64,000 nucleotides of DNA. Source: Fimbriimonadales bacterium (lineage in GTDB: Bacteria > Armatimonadota > Fimbriimonadia > Fimbriimonadales > ATM1). The stretch's first letter is position 1; each line of letters opens with the position of its first letter. Positions 51,979 through 60,945 of this stretch are shown one piece after another. Below the pieces are notes generated by a model that made no database searches, was not told the DNA's origin, and saw only the letters and a list, made by a program, of their open reading frames with translations. The translations under genes were made by a program, and so were the position numbers. The DNA is taken from contig JAHCHL010000006.1 in NCBI GenBank assembly GCA_026129745.1, positions 62,001 through 126,000 of the forward strand, in the 5' to 3' direction.

Positions 51979-52908
51979 ATGACCAGAATCTGGGTAGCCC
52001 TCGCGCTGCTGACATGGATGTTTGCAGGGGCGTACGCTCAACAAGCATCAACGCCTTACCGTCTCGGTCCCGAAGACGTGATATCTATTCGCGTCTACGG
52101 GCAGATGGACATGAGCATCGATGCCATCGTCAGTTTGGATGGAACCATCAGCTATCCCTTCTTGGGCTTTATCAAGGTCGAGGGCCTGACGACAGAAGAC
52201 CTCGAAGTCCTTCTAACAAGCCGTCTGAAGCCGGATTATTTCAAGGACCCTAAGGTTTCGGTGAACATCGTCCGATTTAGGCCAAGAAAGGCGAGCGTCG
52301 TAGGAATCATCCAGCGGCCCGGCGAATACGACTTCCGTCCTGGCGACCGGATCCGGTCACTTATCGCCCAGGCAGGCGGCCCTGTCCCACGCAGCTCCGA
52401 CTTGAAGCACGCGACCTTGAGCAGAAAGGGCAGCAGAGAATTGATTCCCCTGGACCTTGAAACGCTGTTAGAGGGGCATGACACGTCCCAAGACTATGAG
52501 CTTCAGGACGGAGACGTGATCACGATTTTAGAAGCCGAACCTCCTAGGGTCAACGTCCTTGGCTACGTGGCACGGCCTGGACAGTTCGTATGGACAAAAG
52601 GGATGATGTTGTCGGACGCCATTGCCCTTGCGAACGGGCCAATCCAAGATCGAAGCAAGCTTTCGGAAGTAGTGATCCAAAGGCCTGTTGAGGGCAGACC
52701 TTTCGAATACCGAAGGATTGTTGTCAACTTCGTTCGGTTCCAGGAAAAGAACGACTACAGTCAGAACATCGAACTGATGTCCGGCGATCTCGTATACGTT
52801 CCTTCGACTCGAAATCCTGACTTAGGCCGAGCCAACGCAATTGCCAACATCGCATTCACTATCAGCAGCCTGCTGAGCAGGAACTTTGGATTCTTGCCGA
52901 GGTTCTGA
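51979..52908 (+). CDS. polysaccharide biosynthesis/export protein (Wza-like, SLBB domains)
   Basis: Outer-membrane/periplasmic export component. The ATG at 51979 follows AGGAG and begins a signal peptide (IWVALALLTWMFAGAYAQ). The Poly_export domain is YRLGPEDVISIRVYGQMDMS through VSVNIVRF; two SLBB-type segments follow (VVGIIQRPGEYDFRPGDR and VNVLGYVARPGQFVWTKG). No lipobox is visible, unlike E. coli Wza. First gene of the EPS cluster, 24 bases before the Wzc-like gene. Confidence 0.92.
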   Translation: MTRIWVALALLTWMFAGAYAQQASTPYRLGPEDVISIRVYGQMDMSIDAIVSLDGTISYPFLGFIKVEGLTTEDLEVLLTSRLKPDYFKDPKVSVNIVRFRPRKASVVGIIQRPGEYDFRPGDRIRSLIAQAGGPVPRSSDLKHATLSRKGSRELIPLDLETLLEGHDTSQDYELQDGDVITILEAEPPRVNVLGYVARPGQFVWTKGMMLSDAIALANGPIQDRSKLSEVVIQRPVEGRPFEYRRIVVNFVRFQEKNDYSQNIELMSGDLVYVPSTRNPDLGRANAIANIAFTISSLLSRNFGFLPRF

Positions 52909-52932
52909 CGTAAAGAAACCAAAAGGATCAAC

Positions 52933-55125
52933 ATGGGACGCGGAAAATTTCTAAGATCACTGAAACAGCGATGGTGGCTTCTGGCCCTCATCGTGATTCC
53001 GATTACGGTCGGCACTCTGCTCTACACGATCTTTGCTCCTCAGCAATACGAAGGCTCGATGACGCTTGCGGATCGACGCCCGAGGGACATCAACTTGCCC
53101 GTCCTGTATACCGACCAATTGATGGGCGGCGCCGTGAACGAGCAAGAAATCCGCGTCACCAACCTTGCCAACACGATTACGTCCTATTCGGTGCTTAGGT
53201 CGGCCTATGAGCAGCTCGCCGCAGAACGCGTGCTTCCTCCGATCAGCCCAGAGAATGAACGCAAGTTCTTCCGCTCCATCGACGTCAGACCGGTTCGTGG
53301 TTCGGAATTCATCCAAGTCGCGTATGTTGGTGATGATTCGCAAAAGACCAAGCGCGTCGTTGAAGTCGTCCGAGACAGGTTTTTGGCGAGATACCGAAAC
53401 TTGCACAGTGAATTGGCGGAGAACCAAGTTCAGTTTATCAAGGACCAACTTGCGGAGCAGCAGCGCATCTACGATCAGAAGCTTCAGGAGCAGAAGGAGT
53501 TCATGGAGCGCTATCCAGAAGCGATAGCCTACGATGTCCAGACCTCTGGCCTTGTCGGGCAAATGACGTTGGTTCGGCAACGCATTGCAGAAGCGCAAAA
53601 GAATTACGCCGCAGCTGCAGAAACCAAGCGGGTTGCCGAAAAGTACGAGAACCATCCATTCTTCGATGTCAACGTCCTTCGCCAACGTTCTTTGAATCCG
53701 GCTTACGACGAAGTCAAGCGGCGCGTCGCTGCAACTCGAGCATCTTTGTCTGCTGCCCTGGAGACTTACGGTGAAAGGCACCCTCAGATTATTGCAATCA
53801 AGGAACAGCTTGCAGTCGAGGAAAACCACTTGCGCGAAATGGAAGCAAGAGGCGAGACACACGTAGAAAGTATCTCCACTTCCGACATCAGCGGCCCTGA
53901 AGTTCAACGGCAGCAGGATATCTTCATTGGTGACAAAGCTCTTGCAGCTGCAGGAGCAGAATTGCGCCAGGCTAATGCCGAACTTGCGAATCTTCAGCAG
54001 AAGTTCGATAGGTTGCCCGTAGTTCAGAAAGAGCTCGGTGGAATGCAGGCTGCAATAGCGGCACAAGCGGTGGCGGTAAACAATCTCGCCCAGAAGGTTA
54101 GCGAGGCACAAGTTAAGGCGAAGGAGAACGAGTCGCGAGGCGTTTACTTCCTCGACCCGCCAAACGTGCAGCCCGTTGATCCAGGCCTCGTCTTGAAGAC
54201 TTCAATCGCCTTCTTCCTGTCTTTGATCGTTGCTGTTTCCCTGATCGCAAGCCTCGGCCAAATCGACCAAGCTGCGTACACTGCCAGCGACGCAGAAAAC
54301 GCGCTTGGCTTCCCTGTGATTGCCGCTCTGCCGCGAAGCAGCCAGCAAAGACTCAACCCGGATGTCGAAGCACCAAGTCCTCTGGCAGCAAGCTATCAGA
54401 TCTTGAGTACTCAGATCTTGGCGATCAAAGAGAAGCTCCAGGGTCCAGGGATTTTGATCGCAGCCGCGGAGCCTGCGGTTGGCCGAAGCACGATCGCAGC
54501 GAACTTGGCGATCAGCCTTGCTCGGGACGGGGCGAGAGTTCTGCTAATCGATGCGGACTTGAGAAAGCCGGGATTGCATAATCACTTCGGACTTCAAAAC
54601 CGTGCAGGTCTCTCTGAAATCCTGGGCGGCACAGCCGGAATCGAAGACGTTGTTCAGCCTACTGGCGTGGAAGGGCTCCTGTTCATCGCGGCCGGTGAGC
54701 CGCCTGTCAACCCGGTTCGATTCCTCCGCAGCGGAGCCATGGACGAGTTTGTCGAACAAATCAGCAAAGGCGCAGATTTCATCGTTTTCGACAGCCCTGC
54801 AGGAAGCACTTTCGGTGACCCGATTGTGCTTGCGGAGAACGTCCAAAACGTCGTTCTGATCCACGAGGCAGGACGATCGGCAAGCGAAGCGGAGTACGAA
54901 TTCCACAAGAGCCTTGAGCGCCTTGGAGTCAATGTGATCGGCATGGTTCTCAACAAGACACGGCCCGTGGATTGTCCATCCTATCAAAACTACCGGCGCA
55001 ACTACGACGCCACGATCAGCCGGTACCACTCAGGCTCTGGACGCGCTGCGCTTGGGCCTGGAACTTCCTCCTCAACTCAAAAACCGCAACAGTACGGGTC
55101 AACAAAAGAGGAAGACGAAGAGTAG
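52933..55125 (+). CDS. Wzc-like polysaccharide co-polymerase / BY-kinase with altered Walker A
   Basis: Inner-membrane chain-length regulator fused to a tyrosine-kinase-like ATPase. An N-terminal membrane helix (WLLALIVIPITVGTLLYTIF) is followed by a Wzz domain and long coiled coils (about 170-420). A second helix (LKTSIAFFLSLIVAVSLIA) leads to the cytoplasmic ATPase. Walker A reads EPAVGRST, with Arg518 where BY-kinases have the catalytic Lys; Walker A' VLLIDADLRKP and Walker B FIVFDSPAG are intact. The C-terminus has a tyrosine cluster (YQNYRRNYDATISRYHS). Kinase activity is doubtful. Confidence 0.92.
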   Translation: MGRGKFLRSLKQRWWLLALIVIPITVGTLLYTIFAPQQYEGSMTLADRRPRDINLPVLYTDQLMGGAVNEQEIRVTNLANTITSYSVLRSAYEQLAAERVLPPISPENERKFFRSIDVRPVRGSEFIQVAYVGDDSQKTKRVVEVVRDRFLARYRNLHSELAENQVQFIKDQLAEQQRIYDQKLQEQKEFMERYPEAIAYDVQTSGLVGQMTLVRQRIAEAQKNYAAAAETKRVAEKYENHPFFDVNVLRQRSLNPAYDEVKRRVAATRASLSAALETYGERHPQIIAIKEQLAVEENHLREMEARGETHVESISTSDISGPEVQRQQDIFIGDKALAAAGAELRQANAELANLQQKFDRLPVVQKELGGMQAAIAAQAVAVNNLAQKVSEAQVKAKENESRGVYFLDPPNVQPVDPGLVLKTSIAFFLSLIVAVSLIASLGQIDQAAYTASDAENALGFPVIAALPRSSQQRLNPDVEAPSPLAASYQILSTQILAIKEKLQGPGILIAAAEPAVGRSTIAANLAISLARDGARVLLIDADLRKPGLHNHFGLQNRAGLSEILGGTAGIEDVVQPTGVEGLLFIAAGEPPVNPVRFLRSGAMDEFVEQISKGADFIVFDSPAGSTFGDPIVLAENVQNVVLIHEAGRSASEAEYEFHKSLERLGVNVIGMVLNKTRPVDCPSYQNYRRNYDATISRYHSGSGRAALGPGTSSSTQKPQQYGSTKEEDEE

Positions 55126-55129
55126 TATG

Positions 55130-55159
55130 GTTTAGGGCGCGCGTGTGCTCGCCCTAAAC
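55130..55159 (+). promoter_or_regulatory. strong hairpin directly upstream of the sugar transferase gene
   Basis: GTTTAGGGCG (55130-55139) pairs perfectly with CGCCCTAAAC (55150-55159) around a 10-base loop. It ends 5 bases before the ATG at 55165 and has no T run, so it is more likely an mRNA-processing or translation-control element than a simple terminator. Confidence 0.55.
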
Positions 55160-55164
55160 TCAAT

Positions 55165-55827
55165 ATGGGAACGAGGACGCCATCCGAGTCTGCCTATTCG
55201 ACACGTATTCCGCGTGTGCGTGTACCGTACGCATTCTGGAAGCGCATTCTCGATTTCATCGGCAGCATCACGCTCATCATCGCGCTTTCGCCGATTCTGC
55301 TGGCTATTGCGATCTTGGTTAAACTTTCGAGCCCAGGTCCTGTCATCTATCGGCAACAGCGAGTTGGCCGATATGGCGTCACTTTCGACTTCTTGAAGTT
55401 TCGCTCGATGTATCGTGACGCCGACAAAAGGCTCGCCGAACTCCTCGAAAAAGGGAACGAAAAAGACGGGCCGATCTTCAAGATGAAGAACGACCCTCGT
55501 GTAACGCCAATTGGACGGTTCCTTCGGAAATACAGCCTCGACGAGCTACCACAGTTGTTCAACGTTCTCTACGGTGATATGAGCTTGGTCGGCCCCCGAC
55601 CGCCTTTGCCCCGTGAAGTCGACCAATATGACGACAAAGCGTTCCGCCGCCTCAGCGTACCGCCAGGAATCACTTGCCTCTGGCAAATCTGCGGGCGAAG
55701 CGATACGAGCTTCGAGGATTGGATGGCGCTCGACTCATTCTATGTCGAGCACATGTCGTTCTGGCTCGACCTGAAGATCCTTATGAAGACCCCGACGGCT
55801 GTACTTCGGGGGGACGGGGCGTATTGA
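55165..55827 (+). CDS. undecaprenyl-phosphate sugar phosphotransferase (WcaJ/ExoY type)
   Basis: Starts repeat-unit synthesis by moving a phospho-sugar to undecaprenyl phosphate. One N-terminal membrane segment (ITLIIALSPILLAIAILVKL), then the conserved FKFRSMYRDAD-like region, IFKMKNDPRVTPIGRFLRK, SLDELPQLFNVLYGDMSLVG, PRPPLPREV and ITCLWQICGRSD. At 220 residues it is the short form with only the catalytic domain. It sits between the Wzc-like gene and the exosortase gene. Confidence 0.93.
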   Translation: MGTRTPSESAYSTRIPRVRVPYAFWKRILDFIGSITLIIALSPILLAIAILVKLSSPGPVIYRQQRVGRYGVTFDFLKFRSMYRDADKRLAELLEKGNEKDGPIFKMKNDPRVTPIGRFLRKYSLDELPQLFNVLYGDMSLVGPRPPLPREVDQYDDKAFRRLSVPPGITCLWQICGRSDTSFEDWMALDSFYVEHMSFWLDLKILMKTPTAVLRGDGAY

Positions 55828-55906
55828 CTTTGGGCTTCGGCACATAATTTGCACATCCCCAGCGGGACAACGACCTTCCCCTATACGTATCGGAGATAAA
55901 GAGAGA

Positions 55907-56905
55907 ATGGCCAAGACGGAACTGCCTGAAGAAGCACCACAGCAGAGCGACGAGCAGCCTTCTGAGAGGCCAGCCGAGGAGACAGTTCAAATTCCGTTGA
56001 TCGGAGTCGAGCTGCCCAAAGTGGCTGTGCCTTGGATCTTCGGTGGCATTTTGGCGGCGCTGATCCTCGGTTGGTCTTTCTTGAGCGGCTTGCCGTCGGT
56101 TTGGTTCGACGACGAAGGGTACTACTCGCACGGAGTGTTGGTCCCATTCCTGACCCTGTACATTCTTTACGCTCGCCGAGACAAGATTCGTGAACAGTCG
56201 ATCGGCGTTTCGATGGGAGGCATGGTCGTCCTGATCTTGGGACTGCTTATAGTGGTGGCCGCAAAACGAATCGACAACTTGTCACTCGCATCAGGCGGCT
56301 TTATCCTTTCGCTCATCGGCGCAGTTTATTTTTGTTTTGGGAAGCGTGTCGGAAAGCTTTGCGTGGGACCGCTCCTTTTTCTCGTTTTCATGATGCCGGT
56401 TCTCGGCTTTCTGATTGACAACACGACGAATCCACTGCAGTTGCTATCGACGAAAGTTGCGAGCGCGATTCTTTCGATATTCGGATACAACCCGCACATC
56501 CCTCCGGCTTATCAGACTTTGATTCACCTCGACAGCTACGAGTTGAATGTCGGCGGTCCTTGCAGCGGTTTCAAACTCATCTTGTCGCTTACTGCATTTA
56601 CAACGTTCTTTATCATGATCTCTAACTTGGGGCTGTTCAAGAACTTGTTGCTGTTGCTCGTCATCAACCCTGTTCTTGCGCTGTTCATCAATGGGCTTCG
56701 AATCATGCTGATCGGTGTTGTCGGTCAAGGGGCTGTAAACAACCCAGATGCTTGGTGGGCACAGTTCCTCCATAAGTACGGGGAAGATGCTGGAATGGTC
56801 TTTCATGATTGGAGCGGCTACATAACGCTGATCGTGTGTTTCGTCATCCTGCACTTTATCGTGCAGGCTCTTGAAAGGAGAAAACCTGATGTTGCTCAGA
56901 ATTAA
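55907..56905 (+). CDS. exosortase/archaeosortase family transpeptidase
   Basis: Polytopic membrane protease-transpeptidase that processes C-terminal sorting signals (PEP-CTERM type). The catalytic triad elements are visible: Cys in GGPCSGFKLI, Arg in INGLRIMLIG and His in VFHDWSGY, among eight or so membrane helices. A 40-residue charged cytoplasmic N-terminus is present. EpsI follows with overlap, as in exosortase-linked polysaccharide clusters. I found no PEP-CTERM protein in the window. Confidence 0.93.
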   Translation: MAKTELPEEAPQQSDEQPSERPAEETVQIPLIGVELPKVAVPWIFGGILAALILGWSFLSGLPSVWFDDEGYYSHGVLVPFLTLYILYARRDKIREQSIGVSMGGMVVLILGLLIVVAAKRIDNLSLASGGFILSLIGAVYFCFGKRVGKLCVGPLLFLVFMMPVLGFLIDNTTNPLQLLSTKVASAILSIFGYNPHIPPAYQTLIHLDSYELNVGGPCSGFKLILSLTAFTTFFIMISNLGLFKNLLLLLVINPVLALFINGLRIMLIGVVGQGAVNNPDAWWAQFLHKYGEDAGMVFHDWSGYITLIVCFVILHFIVQALERRKPDVAQN

Positions 56906-57548
56906 AGTTGCCATCGTCTTGTTCGTCATCGGCGGTGTCATCGCCATGTTTGTTCCAAAGGTCGAGTACGTCTCCCGGACTGAGGAGTGGATGGAGGAAC
57001 AGATACCAAAGGAATTGCCCGGATACCGATTTGTTCAGACCGTCAAGATGAACGATCAGACCTACAAGATCCTCCAACCGTTTGGAATAGTCGGACGGCA
57101 GTTTCAGGGGCCTGACGGAAGGTACTACGAGTTTCTCGTGATAGCAGGCAACTCACGGGTCTCGTTCCATGATCCACAGGTTTGTTTCAGCGCTCAAGGA
57201 TGGATATTCAAAGACGTCTGGACGAGGGACGTCAATGTTCCAGTCGTGGGCGACAAAGTTCCCGCAACCATCTTGAATCTCGAGAGGTCTGGCGGAAAGG
57301 CCGTCGCGATGTACTTTTATCGCACGCCTTATACACTTCGCGGTTCGGGGTTCATGATGCCAGTCGATATGACTTTCGCCAAACTTTCTGGCCGGCCCAG
57401 CGTGGATGGACAGTTCTTCAGGTTCCTTCTGTCTCCGTCGAGCAACGACCTCGAGAAGGACATCGCGGCTTTGGAGCAGTTTGCCGATGCAATGCTGAAA
57501 GAAGTGTCGAAAGCTCCGGAGGGCGATTACTTCGTCGCCTCGAAGTAG
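56889..57548 (+). CDS. epsI: EpsI family exosortase-associated protein
   Basis: DUF3485/EpsI domain protein, companion of exosortases in exopolysaccharide loci. I chose the ATG at 56889 with AAGGAG upstream, inside the end of the exosortase gene. The N-terminal membrane helix is KVAIVLFVIGGVIAMFV. The signature FHDPQVCFSAQGW is close to the family's HxPxxCYPxxGW, keeping Cys. The rest (VAMYFYRTPYTLRG) is periplasmic. Biochemical role unknown. Confidence 0.87.
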   Translation: MLLRIKVAIVLFVIGGVIAMFVPKVEYVSRTEEWMEEQIPKELPGYRFVQTVKMNDQTYKILQPFGIVGRQFQGPDGRYYEFLVIAGNSRVSFHDPQVCFSAQGWIFKDVWTRDVNVPVVGDKVPATILNLERSGGKAVAMYFYRTPYTLRGSGFMMPVDMTFAKLSGRPSVDGQFFRFLLSPSSNDLEKDIAALEQFADAMLKEVSKAPEGDYFVASK

Positions 57549-57572
57549 CGAATGGCGTAAAATCCGACTTCT

Positions 57573-58487
57573 ATGGTTTTGGTGCTCGCCACCGATGGGT
57601 CTGAAAACGCCCGATTCGCCGTCGACTACTTACTGAGATATCCGATTCTCAAGAGCAGCAAGGTCTACTGCTGCAGCGTTTACTCTCCTGTGTCTGCTGT
57701 CACTGCCACGGCGCATCCGTTCTTGGGCGGAATTCTTGGCGATCGAATCGCAGAGGCGATTGAATCCGCAAGAGAGCAGGCAATCGCTGCTTCTGGGGAA
57801 GCGGCGGCAAGGTTGAGTTCGGCAGGATTCGACGCAGAAGCAGTGACCCTTGAAGGCGATCCTGCTGGGCGCATCTCTGAATTTGCAGAAGAGAAGGAGG
57901 CCCAGTTGACGGTGTTTGGCGCAATTGGCGTGAGCGCTGTCGAAGAGTATTTGATGGGCAGCGTTGCGCGGGCTCTATTGCATCACTCCAAAAGCAGCAT
58001 CCTTGTCGTGAAACGAAACAAGTTTTCACAGCACGAGGGGCTTCGCGCCATCTATGCGACCGACCTGTCTGAAGAGTCGGCTAAGACAAGGGATCTGGTT
58101 CCGATACTTGCGCCGGGCAAATTCGAATCACTCGACATTGTTACTGTGGCAACAGACCTCAAAGCTATTCAGTCGATCGAAGCAAAGAGAATTGTCAGCG
58201 ACGAGAACTTGGATTTGGAGGACCCTGAGAAAGCAGTCATTCAGTGGTACGAAGTCCGGCTCAAACAAGTCGAAGAAGATATCGCAACCGCAGCAAAAGT
58301 CTTTCGCAGGGTCGTACTTGAAGGCGATCCGAGAAAAGTCCTCGTCGACTACGCACGTGAATCCTCTTCCGATCTGTTGATTTGCGGCGCGAGGAGCCAT
58401 TCGATGCTAAGCAGGATCTTTATAGGTAGCGTGAGCGAGCACTTGGTTTATCGTGCGCACTGCAGCGTCTTGGTGATTCGCCCATGA
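57573..58487 (+). CDS. universal stress protein with two UspA domains
   Basis: Tandem UspA protein of 304 residues. Domain 1 opens VLVLATDGSENARFAVDYL and ends GAIGVSAVEEYLMGSVARAL; domain 2 ends GARSHSMLSRIFIGSVSEHL. In domain 2 the ATP-type motif GxRxH-x9-GS is close to consensus; in domain 1 it is looser. A TAAAAT box 9 bases before the ATG suggests its own promoter. It overlaps the M16 gene by ATGA. Confidence 0.9.
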   Translation: MVLVLATDGSENARFAVDYLLRYPILKSSKVYCCSVYSPVSAVTATAHPFLGGILGDRIAEAIESAREQAIAASGEAAARLSSAGFDAEAVTLEGDPAGRISEFAEEKEAQLTVFGAIGVSAVEEYLMGSVARALLHHSKSSILVVKRNKFSQHEGLRAIYATDLSEESAKTRDLVPILAPGKFESLDIVTVATDLKAIQSIEAKRIVSDENLDLEDPEKAVIQWYEVRLKQVEEDIATAAKVFRRVVLEGDPRKVLVDYARESSSDLLICGARSHSMLSRIFIGSVSEHLVYRAHCSVLVIRP

Positions 58488-59695
58488 TTGCAGCGACTGC
58501 AGCAATCCTCCTTGCAATTCCATCGACACCGGCCATTCACACACTCTCGAACGGTGCAACGGTTTGCTTATATCCTGAACAGAATTCCAAGGGCTATGCG
58601 GCGCAGGTTCTTGTGAGAAGCGGTTCCGCCTATCAAAGCGCGGAAACTGACGGCGTTCACCATCTGATAGAACATTTGCTGTTTCTTCCGGGAAACGGCG
58701 AGATCCAGGCTACCGCAGAAGCGAACGGCTCTTGGATGAACGGCACGACGTTTCGGGAGGTTTCGAGATTCTATGTCGCTGGACCTGCAAGCAATTGGCG
58801 AGAGGGCCTCAATCAACTAGTCAAGCTTATCGTTTCCAAAGGAATTCCCGAAGATAAACTCTCGATTGAGAAGCGAGTTATTCTTGAAGAGATAGCCATT
58901 CAAGATTTAGATCCTGACAGCGCGATGGACCGTGAATTGTGGTCAAAAGCATTTGGCGAATCGCCATGGGCGTTGCGTACATCAGGTTCTTCAAGCGGTA
59001 TCGAGCGGCTTTCATTTGAGAAAGTCAAAACTGCCCTAAACGACCACTACACAGGGGAGAACATTGTTCTTGTCGTCACCGGCTCATTCGATCCAGCAGT
59101 AGCACTGCAAATTGCAGAGCAACTCAACGACCTTCCACGAGGCAAGCGAATGTCTCTGCCAAGCTTTCCTGATATCGAATACGGCAGAACTGCAGCAACG
59201 TCACCTTACGACACAGAACGAGTGGGTTTCGGTTTTTTTGCACCGGGCATCGGCAGTAGCAATTACTCGGCGGTTCGAATCGCAATAGAATCCATTGCAG
59301 GAAGATATGGAACCTTAGCCGATTCGCAACTTGTTTCACGAGTGTTTTTCGGACCATCCGAGTCTGGATCACTTCTGACCGTTTCTATTTCAGGGAAGAA
59401 GCCCGCGATCGAGATCGAGAAGGAAGTCATGGAGATGCTTCGCGCTGCTCCGACGGCACTGACGCAAGAGAGGTTTCGCAATGCGAAGGCTGCGGTGCTT
59501 GCAAACGTTAGAGCCACGCAAAGGCTGCCGAGTGCGATTGGCTTTCAACTTGGGCTTGGAGTGCTATTTCGGGACCCACACTTCGGCACAAAGGAACTCG
59601 AAAGAGTCGATGCAGTCACGCAAGAAGAAGTCGTCGAAGCGCTGCGCTTGTTCTCACCGGAGAATGCTGTAGTCTTGATTTGGAGCAAAAGATGA
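58484..59695 (+). CDS. M16 family metallopeptidase, catalytic-type subunit
   Basis: The inverted zinc motif HHLIEHLLF gives HxxEH, with the third ligand Glu in ILEEIAIQD. The N-terminus MIAATAAILLAIPSTPA looks like a signal peptide. It lacks an evident C-terminal Arg/Tyr substrate motif, which instead occurs in the next gene. Together they would form a heterodimeric M16B protease, as in mitochondrial processing peptidase. ATGA overlaps link usp, this gene and its partner. Confidence 0.88.
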   Translation: MIAATAAILLAIPSTPAIHTLSNGATVCLYPEQNSKGYAAQVLVRSGSAYQSAETDGVHHLIEHLLFLPGNGEIQATAEANGSWMNGTTFREVSRFYVAGPASNWREGLNQLVKLIVSKGIPEDKLSIEKRVILEEIAIQDLDPDSAMDRELWSKAFGESPWALRTSGSSSGIERLSFEKVKTALNDHYTGENIVLVVTGSFDPAVALQIAEQLNDLPRGKRMSLPSFPDIEYGRTAATSPYDTERVGFGFFAPGIGSSNYSAVRIAIESIAGRYGTLADSQLVSRVFFGPSESGSLLTVSISGKKPAIEIEKEVMEMLRAAPTALTQERFRNAKAAVLANVRATQRLPSAIGFQLGLGVLFRDPHFGTKELERVDAVTQEEVVEALRLFSPENAVVLIWSKR

Positions 59696-60915
59696 GCGGA
59701 GTGCTTGCGGCGATCGCGGTTGCGCCACAGCTCATTACGTTCGGCAATGGCTTGCCCGTAATCGTTGACTATGATCCGGATTCACCGTTTGTGACGCTCG
59801 TTTCGCTTTCACGGTGCGACGACCAATCACCAGACAGGTTGCTCGCGCTGGAGATAGCTTGCAGAGCGATCATGCGTGAGACACAAACGTTCTCTACGCA
59901 AAGACTGCAGTATCTATCGTGGCTTGTCGGTGGCAGAGTCGAAGCAGAGTTGGCAGGCGATACCGTTCGCATCGAAATTACAACGGCCCCATCACACTTT
60001 TCATTAGCAGCGACGCTGCTGTCCGAGCTTACACAACGAGCGTCGTTCAGCCAAGAAGCGCTTGCTGAAGCATCGAAGGATCTTCAGAAAGATCTCGAAC
60101 GACGCGAACTTATGCCTTGGTATCCATCCGTGCGTGAGTTTCGAGGCGATCTCGGCGTGGGACCAAGAGGGCCGATTAGTATGCGGACGGATGTGACGAG
60201 AGCACTTTGGCAACATGTGGTTCGTCCAGACCGAACTGCGATCGCCATCGTCGGCGGAGTCCCTCCCTCCGATGTCGAACGAAGACTTACCTCATCTTTC
60301 GGACTTTGGGAATTGGATCCTGCTCCTGGATTTCGAATTCCGCGCGGCCAGTTCGGACCGAACCCTGTAAGACGACATGCGACAGTGATGGCCTCTGTGG
60401 AAGGTCCACCGGTAACATCCGATCGATTTGCCGCCTGGCTTGTCTATTGCGGCGCCATTGGATGGGGCGCTGGCAGCAAGATGCATCGTATGATTCGAAA
60501 CGAGTTGGGATGGGCCTATCAAACGGGAAGCAGTTTGTCTATTCGACACGACAAGAGTCATGCAATCTTTCATTTCACATTCGTAAGAGCGCCATCGTTT
60601 GGCGAACGAGAGGAAACACTTAAGGAAATGCTCGTCGCCGCCGAGCAAAGCATCAGTGAAACGGACGTCGACCGTGCGAAATCCTTGCTGATCGGTCAGT
60701 ACTTGGTAGGTTCAGGAGGCCCCGAAGGTACTGTGCCGTTTGGGCAAGGTCACGTGGCGGTTTGGGACCGCGCCTTTTGGCTTGCGTGGTGGCAACTGCG
60801 CGGTGGCTTTGAAAGGGATTCGAGTTTCAAAGAAGAGCTCGCGAACGTCGCGCATGAAGATGTTAAGCGAGAAGCGAGGCTTGCCGCGGCAACCATCAAG
60901 TCCAAGGCCCACTGA
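59692..60915 (+). CDS. M16 family peptidase, non-catalytic partner subunit
   Basis: M16 fold without the zinc motif: the equivalent position reads LALEIACRAIM. It retains the R/Y element (MHRMIRNELGWAYQTGSS) needed to bind substrate in the partner's cleft. The start ATG at 59692 overlaps the previous stop. An N-terminal signal is weak (SGVLAAIAVAP). Predicted to pair one-to-one with the upstream subunit in the periplasm. Confidence 0.86.
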   Translation: MSGVLAAIAVAPQLITFGNGLPVIVDYDPDSPFVTLVSLSRCDDQSPDRLLALEIACRAIMRETQTFSTQRLQYLSWLVGGRVEAELAGDTVRIEITTAPSHFSLAATLLSELTQRASFSQEALAEASKDLQKDLERRELMPWYPSVREFRGDLGVGPRGPISMRTDVTRALWQHVVRPDRTAIAIVGGVPPSDVERRLTSSFGLWELDPAPGFRIPRGQFGPNPVRRHATVMASVEGPPVTSDRFAAWLVYCGAIGWGAGSKMHRMIRNELGWAYQTGSSLSIRHDKSHAIFHFTFVRAPSFGEREETLKEMLVAAEQSISETDVDRAKSLLIGQYLVGSGGPEGTVPFGQGHVAVWDRAFWLAWWQLRGGFERDSSFKEELANVAHEDVKREARLAAATIKSKAH

Positions 60916-60945
60916 CGTAACTTCGCCTTTCGAGTGCACGTCTGA

